DNA of 35,857 bases from Marinifilaceae bacterium. GTDB lineage: Bacteria > Bacteroidota > Bacteroidia > Bacteroidales > Marinifilaceae. Under the pieces are notes generated by a model. It saw only the letters and a program-made list of their open reading frames with translations. It was not told the DNA's origin and searched no databases. Below are positions 8,505 through 18,047 of this stretch, piece by piece (position 1 is the stretch's first letter; each line of letters opens with the position of its first letter). The stretch is taken from assembly GCA_016744515.1 (NCBI GenBank), contig JADGEF010000015.1, positions 1 to 35,857 on the forward strand, written 5' to 3'. The position numbers and the translations under genes were made by a program.

Positions 8505-9004
8505 AATTGTTTATTATTTTAATTAAAGATCTAAAGTAAAAATTATAATCAACAATAAAAACACTTATTATGATTTCTTAACAAAATACAAGTCTCAACA
8601 TTCAAAGACCATAGATAAATAACAAGCAATATACCAACCAATAAATGAAAATAACACAAACGCAACACCACATTAACAATAACAACAAATAAGTATCAAT
8701 ACACCTTACATCCAACGTTACTCACTACACCTATGCAACTTAACAATTTAAAACAAATCATACACTAAGATAACGTATGGCGATACTCACCATTTTTTTT
8801 TAGGAGATAGAACTTGGCTATAAGCCTTCCAATTGCTTTTTTATTATATAGAAGTTCCGCAAGCCTTAAAAGCAATTTTATGGCTTGTAGAAGTGGGCAG
8901 AGAGGTTTCAAACGTGTTGGTAGTAATATTGCCGAGGGCGGGGAGGCTTCAAGCCAGTTGGACAACGCATATGAAACTCATAGGTGGCTTCTAGTTAGTG
9001 CTAG
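8505..9004. other. Intergenic stretch and 3' exon side of the group IIC intron
   Basis: Positions 8505-8764 are very AT-rich, with no convincing reading frame; a TACTTTAG near-match to the -7 element lies around 8530-8537 for the gene at 8504. Positions 8765-9004 are distinctly more GC-rich and would be the 3' exon of the intron. Both strands have short open frames. The plus-strand one contains VGSNIAEGG, which looks like the PSNIAEG motif of four-helix-bundle (S23) proteins, but the flanking residues do not fit the family. I treat it as unexplained rather than coding. Confidence 0.5.
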
Positions 9005-9057
9005 TATGGGAATCGAGATGGTCAGTGAGATAATATATTCTCACTGATGCACCTCCC

Positions 9058-9093
9058 ACACCATCTGGCATACGGATCCGTACCAAGGCGGTT
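9058..9093 (-). ncRNA. Group II intron domain V
   Basis: A roughly 35-nt hairpin: the 5' strand ACCGCC pairs with TGGTGT, giving the class-C style CGC catalytic triad, and an inner GGTACG/CGTATGCC stem is capped by GATC. It lies just past the reverse transcriptase stop codon, where domain V is expected. Confidence 0.75.
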
Positions 9094-9099
9094 CCTCAA

Positions 9100-10493
9100 T
9101 TACACTCTCACTTGCTTATAATAATCTAAGAAAAATATGTAACCCGCTCGTTTTAAACGATCATTGGTTACACTTCTTTGAAGAATTAGACTTTTAGACG
9201 TTCGCCAATACGATTTTCGTGTATTGGCATATTCCCACGCTTTGTATTTGTTAATACCTAGCTTAATGAGATTACGTCCTTTCGTCTTTAATTTCTTCCA
9301 TTGTTTCCAAATTATCATTCGCAGTCGGCGGCGATACCATTCATCAATACGCTTCATTAAATTCAGTATGTCAGCGTATTTATAATAGTTTATCCAACCT
9401 TTTATAAAGGATGATAACTTACTTTTACGCTTATCATTACCCCAACCATTGCTCCTACTTGTCAACACTCTTAATTTGGCTTTGAGTTTCACAATACTTT
9501 TAGGATGAATACGGAAACGGATTTCTCCTTTTGTTTTATAAAAGGAGTAGCCCAGAAACTTGATTCGATTAAAATAAACCACCGATGTTTGTCCCTGTTT
9601 ACTTTCAAAAAAAGATGTTCCTCAATAAACTCAATCACACTTTTCATTATACGTTCTCCTGCTCTCTTGCTTTTACACAAAATAACCAAGTCATCGGCAT
9701 AACGAACAAATTTATGACCTCGCTTATAAAGTTCATTGTCGAGTTCATTAGGCATTACATTACTCAAAAGTGGACTCAATGGTCCTCCCTGAGGAACACC
9801 TGCTTCTGTTTTCTCAAACTTATGTTCCACTACTACACCTGAATTAAGGTATTTATGAATCAATGAAATAACTCGACCATCTTTTACTGTGCGTGACAAT
9901 ATTTCTATCAATTTGCTATGATTTACCGTATCGAAAAACTTAGCCATATCCACGTCAATGGCGTATTTATATCCATCTGATATAAATAGCTTACATTGAA
10001 ACAAGGCTTTATGGGTACTTCATTTAGGCCGAAATCCAAAACTATTGTTAGAAAATTGACACTCGTAAATAGGCGACAAAACTTGATGTATCGCTTGTTG
10101 AATAACCCTGTCTACAACTGTTGGTATTCCTAGCAAACGCTTTGATTTTGGGTCTTTAGGAATCTCTACTCTGCGTACAGGATTCGGGCGATACTGCCCA
10201 CTTAGGATAGATTTTATTAAATCAGAACCATGTTGTTTTAAATAAGCTCTTAAAGACTCTACGCTTAAACTGTCAACTCCATGGCTTCCCTTATTTCTAC
10301 AAACTCTTAAATAAGCCCGATTCAAATTATAGGGTTTTAAAATCTGACCTAATAATCCATCTTCCTTGGGAAGTGCTACAGTATTATTTTCAGTTATCCA
10401 AATAGAAGTAAACCCTCTTGCATATCCTCCGTGTTCCGCACTTCCTTTTTGCAAGTAGGTATCTTTCGATATTTTCTGTTTTAATCCTTTCAT
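9100..10493 (-). pseudogene. Group II intron reverse transcriptase/maturase, inactivated
   Basis: Three open segments make one intron-encoded protein. 10493-10020 covers the N-terminus and first RT blocks and ends at SFGFRPK followed by TGA (10022-10020). The same frame then continues STHKALFQCKLF... through the catalytic FVRYADD motif to KVNRDK. At about 9590-9588 a single A appears to be missing from an AAAA run, shifting the frame to TSVVYFNRIKFLGYSF and the maturase (X) domain, which ends NDRLKRAGYIFFLDYYK. The TGA is one C-to-T change from CGA, restoring the conserved FGFRPKRS. No DNA endonuclease domain is present, as expected for class C. The protein would splice and reverse-transcribe the intron if repaired. 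Confidence 0.92.
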
Positions 10494-10814
10494 CTGGTAA
10501 CAATCATTAATACTGTCAATTAAAGTTCAGTCCTTCCTTATTTGTGAGACCTCTGTTTTTTTTTCCTCTTTTTCCTCAAACAGATCGTTACCATAAGTAC
10601 TATGACCTCTGCTGACTTCTCATAACAAACCTTTTTCGACCGTATTTCATACTCTGTTTCAATACGTCTATGGGACCTCCCGTGGTAAGGTTAATAACTT
10701 TCATTCCATATACCCGCATCATTTACACTCCAGTGTCTGTGTAGTTTTTGGACTTTGCTTTGTTTAGCAAACTCATCCTGTTCAGACTTACCTGATGATG
10801 CACGGCACACAACT

Positions 10815-10848
10815 AAAATGCCCAGCTCAAAATAGAACTGGGCATTTT
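10815..10848 (-). terminator. Terminator of the DEAD-box helicase gene; intron target site
   Basis: Perfect 11-bp stem AAAATGCCCAG (10815-10825) with CTGGGCATTTT (10838-10848), 20 bp past the helicase stop. The intron 5' end at 10810 follows immediately downstream of the stem. Confidence 0.88.
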
Positions 10849-10867
10849 TATATTTATGTTTCACGAA

Positions 10868-12010
10868 TTAACAGCCTTGCATATCAAAATCAGAACTGTC
10901 AACTAACTTAACTTCTTTCTTCATTTTCTTTTGAATCACCTTAAAGTGATGCTCTTCATCAGGTGAGACAAAAGAGATGGCTTCGCCAGGCGATTCTGCT
11001 CGACCTGTTCTACCAATACGGTGCACGTAGTCTTTAGGAGATCGTGGTAATTCGTAGTTGACCACATAAGGTAAAAATTCAATATCGATACCTCGAGCTA
11101 AAAGGTCAGTAGTCACCAATACGCGTATTTTACCGGTTTTAAATCGTCTTAAACTCTCGGTACGGGAATTCATACTCTTTTTTCCATGAGTAGAAACGGC
11201 ATGAATTCCATTTCTACATAGTTTGTTGGCAACACCATCGGCTTTAAAAGCTGAAGATACAAAGACTAAAACCTGTTTAAGATTATCCTTTTTGATTAAG
11301 TATCTAAGTAGTGGTCCTTTTCTGCTATCGGCAACAGCATAAGCAATTTGATCAATTAGTTCTGTATCATCTTCCTTCGATTCAATTCTTATGATTTCAG
11401 GTTGATTCAATAAAACCTGATTGATATTTTCCACATCCTGACTTAGGGTTGCCGAGAATAGTAGATTCTGTTTCTTTTTAGGAAGGAGAGCAAAAATGCA
11501 ATCCATCTCTTCCTTAAATCCTAAATTAAGCATCTTATCTGCTTCGTCAAGTACCAAAGTATCGATATCCGATAAACTAACAGCATTCGATTCTTCCAAT
11601 TCGATTAATCGACCAGGTGTGGCAACTAAGATACTAACACCATTCATAGCCATCATTTGCGGGTTAATAGAAACCCCACCGAAAATCGCCATTGTTTTTA
11701 CTCTTTCAGGTAAAGCACTTGTGAATGTATTAAATACTTCTTCGACCTGAATTGCTAACTCACGTGTAGGAACTAAAACGAGCACCTTTACATGTCTATT
11801 CTTAAGAGGTTTATTGCTCTTTAAGTTATTTAGGATTGGTAGAACATAACTTGCCGTTTTACCTGATCCTGTTTTGGCTATACCTAAAACATCCTTTTTC
11901 TTTATAATTGCAGGAATAGCCTCCTTTTGAATTGGGTAGGGCTGTGAGTAATTTTCATTAGCCAAAGCTTTTAATAAGAAAGGAGATAAACCTAAAGACG
12001 TAAAAGACAT
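10868..12010 (-). CDS. DEAD-box ATP-dependent RNA helicase (RhlE-like)
   Basis: A 380-residue cytosolic RNA helicase. Motifs in order: Q motif (FTSLGLSPFLLKAL, then PYPIQKEAIP), Walker A AKTGSGKT, PTRELA, TPGR, DEAD, SAT, ARGID, and HRIGRTGR. All catalytic residues are present. It is shorter than most RhlE/DeaD proteins because it stops soon after the second RecA domain, with no basic or RNA-binding C-terminal extension. Substrate RNA is not predictable from sequence; typical roles are ribosome assembly and mRNA turnover. A TACCTTTG -7 element lies 42 bp upstream of the start. The gene ends at the terminator that carries the group IIC intron. Confidence 0.94.
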   Translation of the reverse strand: MSFTSLGLSPFLLKALANENYSQPYPIQKEAIPAIIKKKDVLGIAKTGSGKTASYVLPILNNLKSNKPLKNRHVKVLVLVPTRELAIQVEEVFNTFTSALPERVKTMAIFGGVSINPQMMAMNGVSILVATPGRLIELEESNAVSLSDIDTLVLDEADKMLNLGFKEEMDCIFALLPKKKQNLLFSATLSQDVENINQVLLNQPEIIRIESKEDDTELIDQIAYAVADSRKGPLLRYLIKKDNLKQVLVFVSSAFKADGVANKLCRNGIHAVSTHGKKSMNSRTESLRRFKTGKIRVLVTTDLLARGIDIEFLPYVVNYELPRSPKDYVHRIGRTGRAESPGEAISFVSPDEEHHFKVIQKKMKKEVKLVDSSDFDMQGC

Positions 12011-12051
12011 TCTTTTTATTTTAAATTATACTAGACATCATTTTAAGAGAC

Positions 12052-12059
12052 CAAAGGTA
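12052..12059 (-). promoter_or_regulatory. Bacteroidota-type -7 promoter element of the helicase gene
   Basis: On the minus strand the octamer is TACCTTTG, an exact match to TAnnTTTG, placed 42-49 bp before the helicase ATG. No clear -33 TTTG is seen. Confidence 0.5.
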
Positions 12060-12153
12060 AGCTAAAATATATGAGGAATAGGAGACTTAAACTTTGTATT
12101 TGGAAAATGTTGATTTTAGTATGCCTATTGAATCAATAGCTCGTAGAGTTTAT

Positions 12154-12161
12154 TAAATTTG
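12154..12161 (+). promoter_or_regulatory. Bacteroidota-type -7 promoter element of the VWA-like gene
   Basis: TAAATTTG matches TAnnTTTG exactly and ends 22 bp before the proposed TTG start codon. A TTG triplet at 12128-12130 could be the -33 element at a slightly long spacing. The position favours the TTG start at 12184. Confidence 0.5.
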
Positions 12162-12183
12162 TTGAAACTTTAAAATTATCCTT

Positions 12184-14265
12184 TTGAATATTTCCATTCT
12201 AACTGAGCATTCTTTGTGGTGGTTGTTGCCTATCGTTTTGTTGGCAATTGCTTTGGTATATGGGCAATATTATTATAAAAATGCTTTAAAAAACGATTTG
12301 TCGCCAAGTAGAATTTTGCTTTTAGCAAGTTTACGTGCTTTGGTGTATATAGGCTTGTTATTTTTCTTGTTAAATCCGCATATTAAGTACAGCTATGAAC
12401 GAATTGAGAAGCCTTTGTTGATTTGGGCTCAGGATAATTCTGAATCTATACAATTGAGTGAAGATTCAAGCTATTATAAAGAAGATGTTGATGCTGTCTT
12501 AGAGAATTTTGAAAATAAATATCAAATTCAAAAGTTAAGTTTTGGACAAGAAATAAAAACTGTAGAAGAGTTTGACTTTACTGATAAGTATAGTGATTAT
12601 GCAAGCTTATTCTCATATCTGAAAGAGAATATACAAGTAGGCGATCAAACACAAATCGTTTTGGCGGGTGATGGCTTATATAATAAAGGGAATGATCCTC
12701 GATTCTCTGTCCAAGAAATTAAATGCCCAGTTCATACCATTGTTCTTGGTGATGAGGCAGAGAAAAAAGATATATCCATTGTTTCCTTAAGAGGTAATAA
12801 ATTAGCCTTTTTAAAATCGAATATGCCTGTGCGACTAGCTTTAAAAGCTGATTTTTGCAAAGGAGAAAAGATTGAATTTCAAGTTCAGTCAGGTTCAAAG
12901 ATTCTATATCAGGATACCTTAAGAGTTACTTCGGATGACTTTTTTATTGAAAAGGATTTTTTTATATCACCAGATAAAACTGGTCTGCAAAAATATCAAT
13001 TGAAAGTTCAGCCTTTAAAAGGGGAGACGAATCTAAAAAATAACTCAAGTCAATTGATAGTTGATGTATTGGATAGTAAGCGGAAGATAGCTATTTATTA
13101 CGATTCGTATCATCCAGATATAGCGGCTTTAAAGTCTGCTCTGCAAGACCAATCAAATTTCTCTATTAGCTTAATTGACATTTTGAAGAAGCAGGTTGAT
13201 TTCTCAGATTTCAACCTCATGATCCTTTATCAATTGCCTTCGTTTAACACGAAAGCAACTTCTTTCTTTAGTCAATTGAAAAGATCTAGTTTACCATTTA
13301 TGATGATTCTTGGTGGTGGAACAGAGATTGATGACTTCAATAGTTTAGATCTGGGATTGAATCTTGTGAGAGAGAATGACCTATTTCAGAATGCTAGGCT
13401 TAGGTTTGATTCAAACTTTTCGTTGTTTGAGATAAGTCAAGAGAATAAAAAGATTATTGAGAATTTTCCACCCTTACTATCTCCAATGGCCAAATTCAAT
13501 TTTAGTCAAGAGAATATCACTATGGGAACACAAGTAGTAAAGGGTATTTCTACAGAGGTTCCTTTAATCGTTTTTTCTCAAAAGAATGATCAGAAACAAT
13601 GTTTTGTATTAGGAGAAGGGTTTTGGCGTTGGAAACTGCACGATTATAAAGTGAATAATTCGCATGAGAGTTTTAATGCTTTAATTAATCAGATGGTGCA
13701 ATACCTTGCTCTAAAGGTAAAGAAGAATCAGTTAAACCTTCAGTACGATAAAGTTTATAAAGAAACAGATCTAATTCAGATTGAAGCACAGTTTTATAAT
13801 AAGAGTTATCAAGCTACGAATAAAGCTGATATTAAGTTTTTATTGAAGAGTGAAAGTGGTGAAGAATACGCTTATCAGTTTGAGCGAATGAGCGATGTCT
13901 ACCAGTTAGAGATAAGTGGATTGCCTGCTGGCGATTATCAATTTGAAGCAAAAGTAAAAGCATTTGATCAAGAACTGATCGAGAGTGGCAGTTTTGTTAT
14001 AGCTGCCGAAAATTTAGAAGCAAAGCATTTAAAAGCTAATTCAACTCTTTTAAAAGATTTGTCAGAATTGAGTAGTGGACATCATGTATCCTTATCGCAA
14101 ATGTCAAAATTGACTGACTCTTTAATGAGTGATAATTCTATGAAAGCTCGTATCTCTGTAGAGAATAGCTTCAGTTCTACATTGAATTTTATAATGTTTT
14201 TATGTTTTATTATCTTTTTCTTAGTCTTGGAATGGTTTTTGCGAAAGTATTGGCTTGGAATCTAA
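12184..14265 (+). CDS. VWA-like integral membrane protein
   Basis: A 693-residue protein with two N-terminal transmembrane helices (about 11-29 and 43-63), a long periplasmic or cytoplasmic region, and one C-terminal helix (about 664-683). This is the layout of BatA/BatB-like or glutamine-amidotransferase-like VWA membrane proteins of Bacteroidota. After the second helix, LLIWAQDNSESI (79-90) resembles the DxSxS metal-adhesion motif of a von Willebrand A fold, with further fold elements up to VLGDEAEKKDI near 195. Residues about 210-660 look like Ig-type beta domains. The start is TTG, supported by the promoter element upstream. It precedes a lipoprotein gene by 53 bp. The role is unknown; an envelope assembly function is a guess. 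Confidence 0.7.
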   Translation: MNISILTEHSLWWLLPIVLLAIALVYGQYYYKNALKNDLSPSRILLLASLRALVYIGLLFFLLNPHIKYSYERIEKPLLIWAQDNSESIQLSEDSSYYKEDVDAVLENFENKYQIQKLSFGQEIKTVEEFDFTDKYSDYASLFSYLKENIQVGDQTQIVLAGDGLYNKGNDPRFSVQEIKCPVHTIVLGDEAEKKDISIVSLRGNKLAFLKSNMPVRLALKADFCKGEKIEFQVQSGSKILYQDTLRVTSDDFFIEKDFFISPDKTGLQKYQLKVQPLKGETNLKNNSSQLIVDVLDSKRKIAIYYDSYHPDIAALKSALQDQSNFSISLIDILKKQVDFSDFNLMILYQLPSFNTKATSFFSQLKRSSLPFMMILGGGTEIDDFNSLDLGLNLVRENDLFQNARLRFDSNFSLFEISQENKKIIENFPPLLSPMAKFNFSQENITMGTQVVKGISTEVPLIVFSQKNDQKQCFVLGEGFWRWKLHDYKVNNSHESFNALINQMVQYLALKVKKNQLNLQYDKVYKETDLIQIEAQFYNKSYQATNKADIKFLLKSESGEEYAYQFERMSDVYQLEISGLPAGDYQFEAKVKAFDQELIESGSFVIAAENLEAKHLKANSTLLKDLSELSSGHHVSLSQMSKLTDSLMSDNSMKARISVENSFSSTLNFIMFLCFIIFFLVLEWFLRKYWLGI

Positions 14266-14318
14266 TTTTATATTAGTTTCGAATTACATCTCTAAACCCT
14301 ACCTTAATTAAATAGTTT

Positions 14319-15377
14319 ATGGAATTTACAAAATCCCACACCAAGTTGGTTAATCTTGCAATTTTATTGCTTGTTATAGCCTTATCTTCTTGTAAAACAA
14401 TTTCCTCTGTCCAATTTCAGGCTTTAGAAGCTCCTAAAGTTATCCTTCCTTCCGATGTTAGTCGGATCGCTTTTGTTGATAGAAATATGCATTTCCCTGC
14501 CGACTCTACTGAGCAATACTATATTGTAAATGGAGTTGTTCTAAAAGATTCCCTTGATAATACTGGAGGTATGCCTTTGAGTTGTTATCAGGGGTTTGTG
14601 CAAAACTTGTCTGAATTTTGGTCGCAAGATTCCATTCCTTTTGTTAGTCTTCCAAGAGAGATGATGCTTGATACAACAAGACATTTTACGCCATTAAGTT
14701 GGGAAACTGTTACTAGTATCTGTAGGTTAAATCAAGTTGATATTTTGATTGTGCTTGAGGATATTCAAGCTTTCACCTCTCAAGATTTGGTTGAGACAGA
14801 TACATATTGGGTAACTAATGAAATTCGTTATCGTGGGATATTCCGTATTTACGATCCTTTATACCAGAAATTTTATGACAATAGATTGATCGCTGATAGC
14901 TTGTTTGTTGAAATCTCGGATTCTAATTTAGATAGGTTGGTTAATGAAAAATTACCGAGTAGAAGAGAAATGATGAATGATGCTGTGTATGAATTAGGAA
15001 AAGACTATGTCGATTTAATTTCACCTAGATGGGTAGATGTTAGTCGTGACTACTTTGTTTCGGGAGATAAACGTTTGTCTACCGCTCTTTATTTTATAAA
15101 GAAAAATGATTTTGATACGGCAATTAACATGTGGGAAAGCCTAAGCAAGGAGATGGATATGAAACTGGCTGGTCGTGCTGCCTATAATTTAGCTGTAGTG
15201 CATGAAATGAAGGGAGATTTGAAAAATGCAAGAGGCTGGATTCGTAAAGCCATGTATTTTTACAAAAACATGAAAAATATGCCAAGTGAATATAAAGAAA
15301 TCGAAGCTTATGCATTAGTTTTGAACTCCCGTTGGGTTAACGGAAAGAAAATAGAACGATTCTTTGGGGAAGAGTAG
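14319..15377 (+). CDS. DUF6340-family lipoprotein with C-terminal TPR-like repeats
   Basis: A 352-residue lipoprotein. The signal peptide has a hydrophobic core at about 11-21 and lipobox LSSC with the lipidated Cys at 25. The body has the pattern I remember for DUF6340: an early APKVILPSDV.RIAFVDRN strand, the MPLSCYQGF helix, LNQVDILIVLED, and a YRGIFRIYDP strand. Residues about 255-330 form two or three helical hairpins (ALYFIKKNDFDTAINMWE, GRAAYNLAVVHEMKGDLKNA, WIRKAMYFY) of TPR type. It is probably an inner-leaflet outer membrane lipoprotein in the periplasm. It follows the VWA-like gene and may be cotranscribed with it. Its biochemical function is not known. Confidence 0.78.
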   Translation: MEFTKSHTKLVNLAILLLVIALSSCKTISSVQFQALEAPKVILPSDVSRIAFVDRNMHFPADSTEQYYIVNGVVLKDSLDNTGGMPLSCYQGFVQNLSEFWSQDSIPFVSLPREMMLDTTRHFTPLSWETVTSICRLNQVDILIVLEDIQAFTSQDLVETDTYWVTNEIRYRGIFRIYDPLYQKFYDNRLIADSLFVEISDSNLDRLVNEKLPSRREMMNDAVYELGKDYVDLISPRWVDVSRDYFVSGDKRLSTALYFIKKNDFDTAINMWESLSKEMDMKLAGRAAYNLAVVHEMKGDLKNARGWIRKAMYFYKNMKNMPSEYKEIEAYALVLNSRWVNGKKIERFFGEE

Positions 15378-15395
15378 ATTTGTCTAATCTGTGTT

Positions 15396-15414
15396 TGATG
15401 TTTTTTTAACATCA
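15396..15414 (+). terminator. Weak hairpin between the DUF6340 gene and the M48 protease gene
   Basis: TGATGTT pairs with AACATCA around a T-rich loop, 18 bp past the stop codon. No T-run follows, so it may be an RNA-stability or attenuating hairpin instead. Confidence 0.25.
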
Positions 15415-15472
15415 GTATATTGATAATATGGTGCTTGTACTTAATCCTCAATTCATACACTTACTTATTATC

Positions 15473-16729
15473 ATGTCTACTGAACTTATCCTCATTCTAA
15501 TACTTGTAATATTGAGCCTAGATTTTATTCTAGAGCGAATTCTCGATATTTTAAATCGAAAAAATTGGACTGCCGAAATCCCTAAAGCTCTTGAGGGAAT
15601 TTATGACGAAGAAAAGTATGCCAAGTCTCAGGCTTACGAAAAAGACAAACATAGTATTGGGCTTTTATCATCCGTAATTAGTTTTGTTGCAACCATTCTA
15701 ATGATAGCTGCAGGTGGTTTTGCTTGGGTTGATGACTTTGTACGTTTATATTTCGCACATCCTATTACCATTGCTTTAAGCTTTTTTGCTTTTATAATGA
15801 TTGGATCTAGTATAATCAGTTTTCCATTTTCATATTATTCCACTTTCGTGATTGAAGAAAAGTATGGCTTTAATCGAAGTACATTAAAAATATTTTTACT
15901 AGATAAACTTAAAGGAGCTTTGATCTCTGCAATTCTGGGTGGTGGTCTTTTGGCACTTATTATCTGGATTTATACGATGACAACCACTAATTTTTGGTGG
16001 ATGGCTTGGGTCTTGATAGCCTTCTTTATGATATTCATGAGTATGTTTTATTCTTCTTTAATCGTACCATTATTTAATAAGCAAACTCGTTTGGAAGAAG
16101 GTGAGTTGAATTCTGCGATTAGTACCCTTGCAGAGAAAGTCGGTTTTAAACTAGATAATATTTATGTGATGGATGGTTCGAAACGTTCATCGAAAGGGAA
16201 TGCTTATTTCTCAGGATTAGGATCACGTAAACGAATTGTTTTATTCGATACTTTGATTGATGAATTATCTACCGAAGAGATAGTTGCTGTTCTTGCTCAC
16301 GAAATAGGTCATTATAAAAAGAAACATACCTTAAGTTCAATCATACTAGGTCTTTTGCAAACGGGAATCATGCTTTATATTTTCTCTTTATTGATAGGGA
16401 ATACAAGTCTGTCAGAAGCTTTAGGGACGACAAATCATAGCTTTCATTTGGGCTTAATAGCCTTTGGTATTTTATATTCACCTATATCAACCTTTCTGGG
16501 TTTGGGAATGAATGTGTTATCTCGAAAGAATGAATATGAGGCCGATGCATATGCAGCTGAACATTACAATTTAGAAGCTTTAATTGGTGGATTGAAAAAA
16601 CTATCGGTTAGTTCACTGAGCAACCTTACACCGCATCCAGCTTATGTGTTTTTCTATTATTCGCACCCAACTTTATTGCAGCGTATTAATGCAATGAATA
16701 GTATAAAGAAACCTGTTAGTGTCAAGTGA
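15473..16729 (+). CDS. M48-family membrane zinc metalloprotease (Ste24/CAAX-protease-like)
   Basis: About 418 residues from the ATG at 15473, preferred over an upstream ATG at 15428 because MSTELILILILVIL begins the first transmembrane helix as in the family. Several membrane segments precede FNRSTLKIFLLDKLKGA, a Ste24 landmark. The zinc site is AHEIGHYKKKH (about 274-284), with the third ligand in NEYEADAYA (about 352). Length and topology match Ste24-type CAAX proteases. In bacteria, which lack prenylated CAAX proteins, such enzymes act in membrane protein quality control. All catalytic residues are present. Confidence 0.93.
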   Translation: MSTELILILILVILSLDFILERILDILNRKNWTAEIPKALEGIYDEEKYAKSQAYEKDKHSIGLLSSVISFVATILMIAAGGFAWVDDFVRLYFAHPITIALSFFAFIMIGSSIISFPFSYYSTFVIEEKYGFNRSTLKIFLLDKLKGALISAILGGGLLALIIWIYTMTTTNFWWMAWVLIAFFMIFMSMFYSSLIVPLFNKQTRLEEGELNSAISTLAEKVGFKLDNIYVMDGSKRSSKGNAYFSGLGSRKRIVLFDTLIDELSTEEIVAVLAHEIGHYKKKHTLSSIILGLLQTGIMLYIFSLLIGNTSLSEALGTTNHSFHLGLIAFGILYSPISTFLGLGMNVLSRKNEYEADAYAAEHYNLEALIGGLKKLSVSSLSNLTPHPAYVFFYYSHPTLLQRINAMNSIKKPVSVK

Positions 16730-16795
16730 ATCTTGTCCTGACAGAGTTTGAATGGAAAATTTAAAACAGATAATACCAAATTTTATTTTAAGATA

Positions 16796-18037
16796 ATGCA
16801 AGCAGAGATTATAACTATTGGTGATGAAATATTGATCGGACAAATTGTTGATACAAATTCTGCATGGATGTCTAAGGAGTTGAATACAATTGGTATTTCA
16901 GTAAATCGTATTACGAGTATTTCTGATACAAAAGAAGCGATTAATTCCTCTCTAGAGGAAGCGATGTCACGAGTTGATCTTGTTTTAATGACTGGCGGAT
17001 TAGGCCCAACTAACGATGATATCACAAAAAAAACCTTGAGTGATTATTTTGCATGTGAGTTAATACAAGACGATGGCTTATATGCGAAAATTGAAGAACG
17101 TTTGGCTCGATATAAGATTGGTATGAATGCTTTCAATAGAGAGCAAGCTCTTGTTCCTGATGGGGCTAGAATTATCACCAATAATTATGGAACTGCTCCA
17201 TGCATGTGGTTTACTAAAGATATTAAGCATGTGATTTCTATGCCTGGAGTTCCTTTCGAGATGAAGAATATTATGGAGTTTGAGATCTTACCAAAATTAA
17301 GTGAAGAGTTTGATTGTCCACATGTTTTGCATCAAACTATAATGGTACAAGGATTGGGGGAATCCGTTCTAGCTGAGATGCTGCAAGATTGGGAAGCAAA
17401 TCTTCCTTCGGTTGTTAAGTTAGCCTACTTGCCATCACCTGGTGTTGTGCGTTTACGCATGAGCCTGATAGGTGAGGATGAGGCAGAATTAAAAACTATT
17501 GTCGAGCAGCAGATAGAAGGCTTAAGAGTCATTTTGGGAGAGCGAATTTTTGCCTTTAACGACGAGAAAATTGAGCAGGTGATTGCAAATCTCCTTTTGG
17601 ATAAAAAGAAAACGCTTGCTACTGCAGAATCTTGCACAGGTGGGAATATGGCACACCTACTAACAGCTATGGCAGGTAGTTCAGCCTACTTTGAAGGCTC
17701 GATTGTTGCATACTCAAACGAAGTAAAAGCAACTGTTTTAGGCGTAAATTCGAACAGTTTAGAAGAGTTTGGAGCAGTAAGCCAAGAGGTTGTCGAACAA
17801 ATGGCTTCTGGTGTTCTCAAAGCGATTGGAACGGATTATGGTATTGCCACCTCAGGTATTGCTGGTCCTGATGGTGGAACAGATGAAAAACCCGTTGGCA
17901 CTGTTTGGATTGCCGTTACTTCTAAGGATAAAGTTGTGTCGGAGAAATTTGTTTTCTCAAAAGAGCGTGGGCGTAACATTAGAATGGCTTCTTTGGCTGG
18001 TTTTAATATGCTACGAAAAATGATTATTGAATCGTAA
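16796..18037 (+). CDS. cinA: CinA-like nicotinamide-nucleotide amidase
   Basis: 413 residues from the ATG at 16796; the frame opens earlier but MQAEIITIGDEILIGQIVDTN is the conserved N-terminus. The N-terminal MoCF/COG1058 domain has TGGLGPTNDD (putative pyrophosphatase). The C-terminal PncC domain has ATAESCTGG and GIATSGIAGPDGGTDEKPVGTVW, the nicotinamide mononucleotide deamidase active site with its catalytic serine. The protein recycles NMN in pyridine nucleotide salvage; the competence name is historical. Length equals the family norm. It follows the M48 gene by 66 bp and converges on the HupE-like gene with no terminator visible between them. Confidence 0.95.
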   Translation: MQAEIITIGDEILIGQIVDTNSAWMSKELNTIGISVNRITSISDTKEAINSSLEEAMSRVDLVLMTGGLGPTNDDITKKTLSDYFACELIQDDGLYAKIEERLARYKIGMNAFNREQALVPDGARIITNNYGTAPCMWFTKDIKHVISMPGVPFEMKNIMEFEILPKLSEEFDCPHVLHQTIMVQGLGESVLAEMLQDWEANLPSVVKLAYLPSPGVVRLRMSLIGEDEAELKTIVEQQIEGLRVILGERIFAFNDEKIEQVIANLLLDKKKTLATAESCTGGNMAHLLTAMAGSSAYFEGSIVAYSNEVKATVLGVNSNSLEEFGAVSQEVVEQMASGVLKAIGTDYGIATSGIAGPDGGTDEKPVGTVWIAVTSKDKVVSEKFVFSKERGRNIRMASLAGFNMLRKMIIES

Positions 18038-18047
18038 TTATTTGTTA

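Larger units (their letters stand above)
9005..10810 (-). mobile_element. Group IIC intron (degenerate), inserted behind the helicase terminator
   Basis: The 5' end GTGTGCCGTGCAT (from 10810) and later blocks (GGATGAGTTTGC, AACAAAGCAAAGTCC, GGGAGGTC, AGAAGTCAGCAGAGGTCATAGTA) match the well-known Oceanobacillus iheyensis group IIC ribozyme as I remember it. The 3' end has a domain V at about 9093-9058 (ACCGCC...TGGTGT around a GGTACG hairpin) and a domain VI hairpin with CAGTGAG/CTCACTG. The intron begins 5 nt after the stem of the DEAD-box terminator, the insertion site typical of class C. Domain I seems much shorter than in the reference. The encoded reverse transcriptase is broken, so self-mobility is unlikely. 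The 3' boundary is uncertain by a few bases. Confidence 0.85.

Noticed and set aside
8814..9047. Four-helix-bundle (S23-type) protein on the plus strand
   Set aside because: Only the SNIAEG string fits. The frame runs into the intron's domain VI and the usual helix pattern is missing.
10868..12010. Helicase plus reverse transcriptase as a retron-like defence unit
   Set aside because: The reverse transcriptase is a group II intron maturase with domains V and VI, placed at a terminator. The helicase is an ordinary RhlE-like housekeeping enzyme.
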